Assembly (NCBI RefSeq): GCF_003711515.1
Contig: NW_021167080.1
Coordinates: 4,707,255-4,771,254, forward strand
Direction of reading: 5' to 3'
Source of the DNA: Sodiomyces alkalinus F11
Lineage: Eukaryota > Ascomycota > Sordariomycetes > Glomerellales > Plectosphaerellaceae
DNA length: 64,000 nucleotides
A program made the position numbers and the translations under genes. The notes beneath the pieces are model-generated. The model did no database searches, was not told where the DNA came from, and saw only the letters and a program-made list of their open reading frames with translations. This document shows positions 58,840-64,000 of this stretch, one piece after another. Position 1 is the stretch's first letter; the number at the start of each line of letters is the position of its first letter.

Positions 58840-59914
58840 ATGCGACGGGGCCAAGCTCGAGGAGGACGAGGACGAGGACGAGGTCCCTCGCGTTCTTGGG
58901 GAAGACTCAAACCCGTCGACCAAGACCCTCTCGAAAGCTTTGGTTTGCCTTCTAAGGGAGACACCAGGTAGTAATGTGCTCCTGGGCTTTTCTTTCGACT
59001 CTGCTTTTCCATTTTTTGCTTGACCTACCCCTGACTGACTTCATGGCACGTTCAGACTTCTCGATTTCAAGACACAGGAGCGTTACTATACCAAGATCGT
59101 GGAGCGGTATATGACTTTCTGTTCCGACGCTGGACAACGCGACGAGCTCCTTCGCCGCTTCGCCGCCCTCGAACTCTCCAGCCCTTCCACCACTTGCATC
59201 CCGTCACAGATCCAGAGAGCGACAACAAAGACGACGGCGACGACATCTACATCTGCATCTGCATCTGCATCTCCACCAACATCCACCCCACCTCCTCCAT
59301 CTCCACCTCCACCCGACCCAACCGCCCAACCGCTCTCCGACATCCTGCCCGCCCTGCGCAAGCTCCGCGAAGGCATAGTGGCCTCCCACCGCGCCGACGA
59401 CTTCGCCACCCAAGTCTACCTCTTCGCCATCCGCCTCTCCATCCTCGTCAAGCACCCCGAGTCCTACCACCCGGCCATCCTGCACCTCCTGCGCGTCCTC
59501 CACCCGCGCCAGCCGCTCACCTCGGTCGAGCACGCCGAGGTGGCCGCCTACCTCGTCCTCGACGCCGCCTGCCGCCGCGCCGACCTCGCCGCCGCCTACG
59601 CCCTGCGCAGCCGCCACGGACTACGCGACGCCAAGGTCGACGCCGCCCTCGCCGCCCTCGCCCACGACAACTACGTCGCCTTCCGGAGGGTGCGCCGCGC
59701 CGTCGACGGCCACCGCGCACGGCTGATGGAGTTTGCCGACGAGGAGATGCGGGGCCATGCGCTCAAGTGTCTGGGGCGGTCGTATTTGAGTGTCGATCGG
59801 CCGTTTCTGGAGCGGTGTGCCGGTGCCACCTGGGAGCTCTTGACGGCGAGAGACGGGGTGGGGTGGGAGCTGGATGGCGAGAAGGTTGTCATTCGGAGGG
59901 TCAAGGGGCGGTGA
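58840..59914 (+). CDS. SAC3/PCI-like protein
   Basis: Two exons, 58840-58967 and 59056-59914, give 328 residues. The N-terminus is RG-rich (MRRGQARGGRGRGRG), suggestive of RNA or nucleic-acid contact. The body starts RLLDFKTQERYYTKIVERYM, continues with a Thr/Ser/Pro-rich insert (about 85-120), then an all-helical region (ALRKLREGIVASHRADDFAT; LHLLRVLHP; AAYLVLDAACRRADLAAAYA). It ends in a winged-helix-like tail (ALKCLGRSYLSVDRPFLERC; WELDGEKVVIRRVKG). That layout matches small SAC3/GANP or PCI-type proteins involved in mRNA export or proteasome/CSN-like assemblies. Assignment to SAC3 rather than another PCI group is inference. Codon use is strongly GC3-biased. Confidence 0.72.
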
Positions 59915-61301
59915 GGGTGGGTGTGGGTGTGGTTGCGGTTTATTTTTATTTGTTTTTGTTTTTGTTTATTATCTTTCATTTTTGCTTCGGCGTTGGGTGC
60001 GAAGTGGGCTTAAGAGTCTTAATTGATACCCCTGGTGCTACGCAGGTGCTGGCGCAGGACCAGAGGAGAGCGCCGTGAAGCGACTTGGCGTACTCGAGGA
60101 CGCAGAGCATCCCTTCGTGCTCCCGTAGGCGCTGGAGAAAGAAGAGGTACATGTAAGTCTATGGAACAAACAGGCACAGGCAGACAGAGATATGTAGAGA
60201 ACACCAAAACAGCGAGTGCCCGAAAACTGGGTGGAGATGGAAAGTTCGGGGCATCGCCACTCCCGACAACGCCCCCGAGAGCCCCGAATCTGACCCCTGA
60301 ATCCATCATGTCGGTGGTGCCTGGTGGCCACTATCACTTCCACAACTTGCACGAGTCAATGGATTGATAATGGAATTGATCGTCAGAGTTGACAGCTGCC
60401 AGCATCAAAGACCGCAGTCGGAATAGCCTCACGGTCCTCACCCCTATCCCCTTCGGGCCTTACCAATGAGGCCCTACTATTGCCCGTGCCGTCATCCTTA
60501 AGGTTAAATATTGGAAATTAATAACGTGTCCACGTTCATGATGCTACGGAGTGAGTATTTTACAAGTCTTACTAGGTATTGTCCGCCATAGTGAAGCCGA
60601 AGGTCCTTCCCCTTGATTCCCCCTTGACCCCTGTCCCAAACGCCAAGCCGATGAGCACGATTGCGCAAAATCTGATCCATTTCTACTTTCTGCTTTTCCC
60701 TCCCTCTTGATTCTGCGTCACGACGTACGGATACAGCTCCACGCAACCAAAAAAAATCCCTGTTTGTTGACCCCGTTGGACCCTTGGCCTTCTACGAGGT
60801 CGATGGATCGGGGAATGGAGCCGAACCGAACTGGTTCCGACGCGGTAACTGGACCGAATCGAGCCAAAGTCCGAGTGAAGAGGAGCCTGAAAGGCCTGAA
60901 AAGCCTGAGGAGTTTCGACTCGCAGGGGACCGCCACGGTGGACGGTGGAACTGTCCAGGCTGTCCGGGCACGAACATTGAACGATTCAATAGTACATGTA
61001 TTACACACAGAGCAGAAAGACTGACGGGACGACCGAGGAGGAGCAGGGATCCGTCGGGGGCTGTCGTCCCGAGCTACTCAAACCGAACATGAGAATACGT
61101 TGTATGAACAGGACAAGGCCATACAAGGAGTGATTATAACGCGGTCTAGTTCTCAGGGTTCAATGTTGTCTCGTATAAGTTATCCCACATGTACTTACAA
61201 GCAACCTACTCGATGCCGCCTCCCAGCGCCAGCCCCTTGACTACACAGCAGAAGAAACAACATTGATCCTAGGCTAGGTTCTCGACATCATCTCGGGCAT
61301 C
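59915..61301. other. Intergenic, no gene seen
   Basis: 3' flank of the SAC3-like gene and 5' flank of the reductase. It has T-rich (TTTTTGTTTTTG) sequence at 59940-59970 and a TACGGAG motif at 60543. Several short open frames show no coding character. A GGCCTGAAAAGCCTGA-type short direct repeat lies near 60890-60910. Confidence 0.5.
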
Positions 61302-63772
61302 ATGACTAGGAGGAGATCCGGTCCCCCCCCCGGGGGGGCCTCACCCTCGAGCCTCTTGTCCAACTTCATCGCCGCCACTCTCGTTCTCCTCCTCGCCCTC
61401 CCCTCCGTGAGCGCCGACGGCGTCGGCATCCTCGGAGCCGGTAAATGGCTCTACAAGCCGGTCTGCGCCCACTCCTGCCGACGACTCATCACCTGAGTCC
61501 GCTCCTCTGCCGCGAGTCCATCAACGGCACCGACTCGGCCCACCTGGAGGCCGCGCCCCCGACTCGGCAATGTCACCTCCAGGACGCCGCCTACATGCGC
61601 ACCTTGGCCCTGTGCATCGAGCGCGGCTGCGCGCGGGACGGCGGCGCACCCGTCTACCGTTCGGCCATCGAGGACTACTGGGAGGGCCATCTGGCCACGG
61701 GCAGCGTGGGGGATCGATCCCCGGCCATGCAGCCGATCCGGTCGTACGGCGAGACGCTCCGGTTGGCGCATCAGGACATGGACGTCATCGGGAGGGAGAA
61801 CATGCTGACGGCCGTGAACCGGCAGCCCATTAACCAGACGAGCTTGATCGACGAGGCTGCGTGGTTGTCGAGCTACAACGGGCAACACTCGTTCCAGGAG
61901 GCCGAATTCGGCCACGGCGCAAACAGGTAAGTGGCGGATATACTCTGTTCTCTTAATCTCTCAACTTTATTTATTTACCAGAAATTCATCCTCCCGGACC
62001 AACCAACTAACACGGCATATGGTTCATGTTGACTTGGCAGCCTCATCATTGCCATCACAACCTGCGCCATCCCCATCCTCTTCAGTCTCTTCCGCTTCCT
62101 CCCCGCCCACTCCGTCACCGCCTCGCGCATCTCCGTGTGGCTCGACCAGCCCTTCTGGGGCCACCGCTACCGCGTCCCCGTCGCAGGCAACGCGGGCATC
62201 ATGCCCACCCGCAGCCAGGCCCTCTTCATCGCCTACATCCTCCTCACCAACATCTTCCTGGCCATCTTCCCCCTGCACCTCGTGCAGCCCAACTACATGG
62301 CGCCGACGCGGGCGCAGCAGATCGTCTTCGTCATCGGCGACCGCACCGGCGTGCTCGCCATGGCCGACTTGGCCGCCCTCTTCCTCTTCTCGTCGCGCAA
62401 CAACATCCTCCTCTGGCTCACCGACTGGAGCCACTCGACCTTCCTCCTGCTGCACCGCTGGGTCGCCTACGCCTGCATCATGCAGGCCGTCGTGCACTCG
62501 GTCCTCATGCTGGTCCTGTACGACCGCTTCCACGGCACCCACGCCTCCGAGTCGCAGCTCGACTACTGGGTCTGGGGCATCGTCGCCACCCTCGCCTTCG
62601 TCCTCATGTGGCCCGCCGCCCTGCCCCCCGTGCGCCAGAGGGCCTACCAGATCTTCCTGTCGGCGCACCAGGTCCTCGCCGCCCTGGGGCTCGTCGCCAC
62701 CTTCCTCCACATCTGGTACCTGTTCGAGTATAGCTGGGGCTACGAGATTTGGGTGTACGTCGCTGGCGGGATGTGGTTCCTCGACCGCGCCCTTCGCCTC
62801 GTGCGGGTGGCTGCCAACGGCGTCAGGACGGCGACCGTCACTTGTGTCGCGGGGTCCGAGGGCCACGGCGACGGCAACGGCGACGGCGAGTACCTCCGCG
62901 TGGAAATCGAGGGCGTGGCGGCGGAGGGCCATGCGTACCTCTACTTCCCGACCCTGTCCTGGCGGGTGTGGGAAGCGCACCCCTTTTCCGTACTGTCATC
63001 CTTCGCCGGGTCGTCGTCGTCGTCGTCGTCGTCGTCTGCTGCTGCTGCCGCTGCTTCGAATTTGCCGTCACACGTAGGACCAAGCAAAGAGATCCCGGCA
63101 TCCTCGTCCTCGGCAACGGATGTGGAAAAGTCGGCCCCTCAGACGACGCATCGGACAAGGAGCTCGGCGTCGTCCGGCAAAGACGCCGTACCGGTAACCA
63201 CCACCACCACCACTGCGACTGCGACTGCGACTGCAACAGGACCCGTCCGACCCTGTACCGCCCTCCTCATGCGAACCCTGTCCGGTGCGACCCAGCTCCT
63301 CGCCGCCAAGGCGGCAGGCGGCACCATCACCCTCCCCGTGCTCGTCGAGTCGTCGTACCACGCCAACCCGGCGGCGCGCAAACTGGACCGCTGCGCCTCC
63401 CTCGTTTGTGTTGCGGGCGGCGTGGGCATCACGGCCGTTCTACCCCTTGCGCGGCGCTTCGGTGGCCTCCGAACCAGGTTGGTATGGGGCATGCGGTCGG
63501 ATGACTTGCTGCGGGCTGCGGCGCCCGAGTTGGAGCGTCTGTCGTCGGATCGGCCCGGGATAGAGGTTGAGACGAGTGTCGGGGTGAGGTTGCCTATTGC
63601 TGAGATTTTGAGGGCTGAGCTGCTTAGGGAAGACGAGGTGGGGGATATCGGTATTGCTGTGTGCGGACCGCCGGGGATGGCGGATGAGTGTCGGCGAGTG
63701 ATCGGGGAGGTTGTGGGCAGGGAGAAGGTCAAGAGGGGGGTTGTGCTTGTGGATGAGGCTTTCAGTTGGTGA
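61302..63772 (+). CDS. Ferric-reductase-type transmembrane NADPH oxidoreductase, one-base frameshift in exon 1
   Basis: Plasma-membrane FRE-family flavocytochrome that passes electrons from NADPH via FAD and two hemes to ferric chelates outside. Exon 1 is 61302-61926 and exon 2 is 62041-63772. N-terminal signal: LLSNFIAATLVLLLALPSVS, then GKWLYKPVCAHSCRRLI, a conserved Cys-rich ectodomain start. At 61494 this frame hits TGA, while the family sequence resumes in the +1 frame (SPLLCRESINGTDSAHLEA), so one base appears to be missing near 61490. Exon 2 has the ferric-reductase core: HRWVAYACIMQAVVHSVL and SAHQVLAALGLVATFLHIW carry the paired heme histidines, HPFSVLSS is the FAD motif, and VCVAGGVGITAVLPLA and VCGPPGMADECRR are NADPH motifs. 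A Ser/Ala/Thr-rich insert (about 63010-63240) separates the FAD and NADPH parts. It may be a sequencing error or a broken gene. Confidence 0.88.
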
Positions 63773-64000
63773 CCTTGGGCTTTTGTAAAGTATAGTGATG
63801 TAGCGTTTGAGAGAAGAGAGCTTACATGTATTCAACCAAGTCCTGAGCTTGGAGTGTTCTCTTGAAGTCGCGATAGAGTCGTGATATACCTGCATGTGTA
63901 TGACCCCTGAGGTCCATCTCCCACCGACCGCATGAGATGTCAACACATCAACAACAACAGCTGGACCTTCCATATATATCCCAAGACACTTCCACGTATT
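63773..64000. other. 3' flank of the reductase gene
   Basis: 228 bases to the window end. No gene is seen. Confidence 0.5.

Overview
The window is nuclear DNA of a filamentous ascomycete (Pezizomycotina, most likely Sordariomycetes). The evidence is GC-rich coding sequence interrupted by short GT-AG introns, a 283-residue fungal-type mitochondrial porin, fungal-restricted families (DUF6590, AzgA purine permease, cAMP-receptor-like GPCR, N2227-type methyltransferase), and one AT-rich island with the marks of repeat-induced point mutation (RIP). I cannot name genus or species. All gene models below were spliced by eye and checked for frame; exon coordinates are in the entries.

0-27 kb: porin (+), a mitochondrial-looking J-domain protein (-), a GH47 alpha-1,2-mannosidase (-), an N2227/carnosine-type N-methyltransferase (+), an SDR oxidoreductase (-), a seven-exon DUF6590 protein (-), a proline-rich coiled-coil protein of unknown role (+), a UCH37-like deubiquitinase (-), a nine-exon AzgA-type purine permease (-) and a methyltransferase-like protein (+). 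26-46 kb: a cAMP-receptor-like GPCR (-) with an assembly gap in an intron, a 4.8 kb gene-poor stretch rich in short palindromes, a secreted GH43 glycosidase (-), fibrillarin (-) head-to-head with ribosomal protein uL22/L17 (+), a large F-box protein (-) and a WD-repeat TFIIIC subunit (-).

46.2-55.6 kb: an AT-rich, TpA-rich, stop-ridden island with no intact gene. It holds the wreck of an integrase-core (DDE) transposon ORF whose tryptophan codons have become stops and whose first catalytic Asp has become Asn, a second relic on the opposite strand, a possible DUF3716-like relic, and tRNA-like 71-mers. A 1,708-bp block is present twice, apparently identical, on either side of a 10-N gap; this is best explained as an unmerged contig overlap. 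The dolichol-phosphate mannose synthase gene begins only about 245 bp beyond the island edge.

55.6-64 kb: DPM1 (+), a second SDR (-), a SAC3/PCI-like protein (+), and a ferric-reductase-type membrane oxidoreductase (+) whose first exon has a one-base frameshift.

The genes are mostly independent housekeeping or accessory loci, not a metabolic cluster. Two functional links are visible: fibrillarin and uL22/L17 share one divergent 710-bp promoter region (ribosome production), and GH47 mannosidase and DPM1 both belong to the protein-glycosylation route. I found no convincing new multi-gene system. The most informative unusual material is the RIP island and its relics, the exact duplication at the gap, the frameshifted reductase and the dispersed intergenic palindromes.
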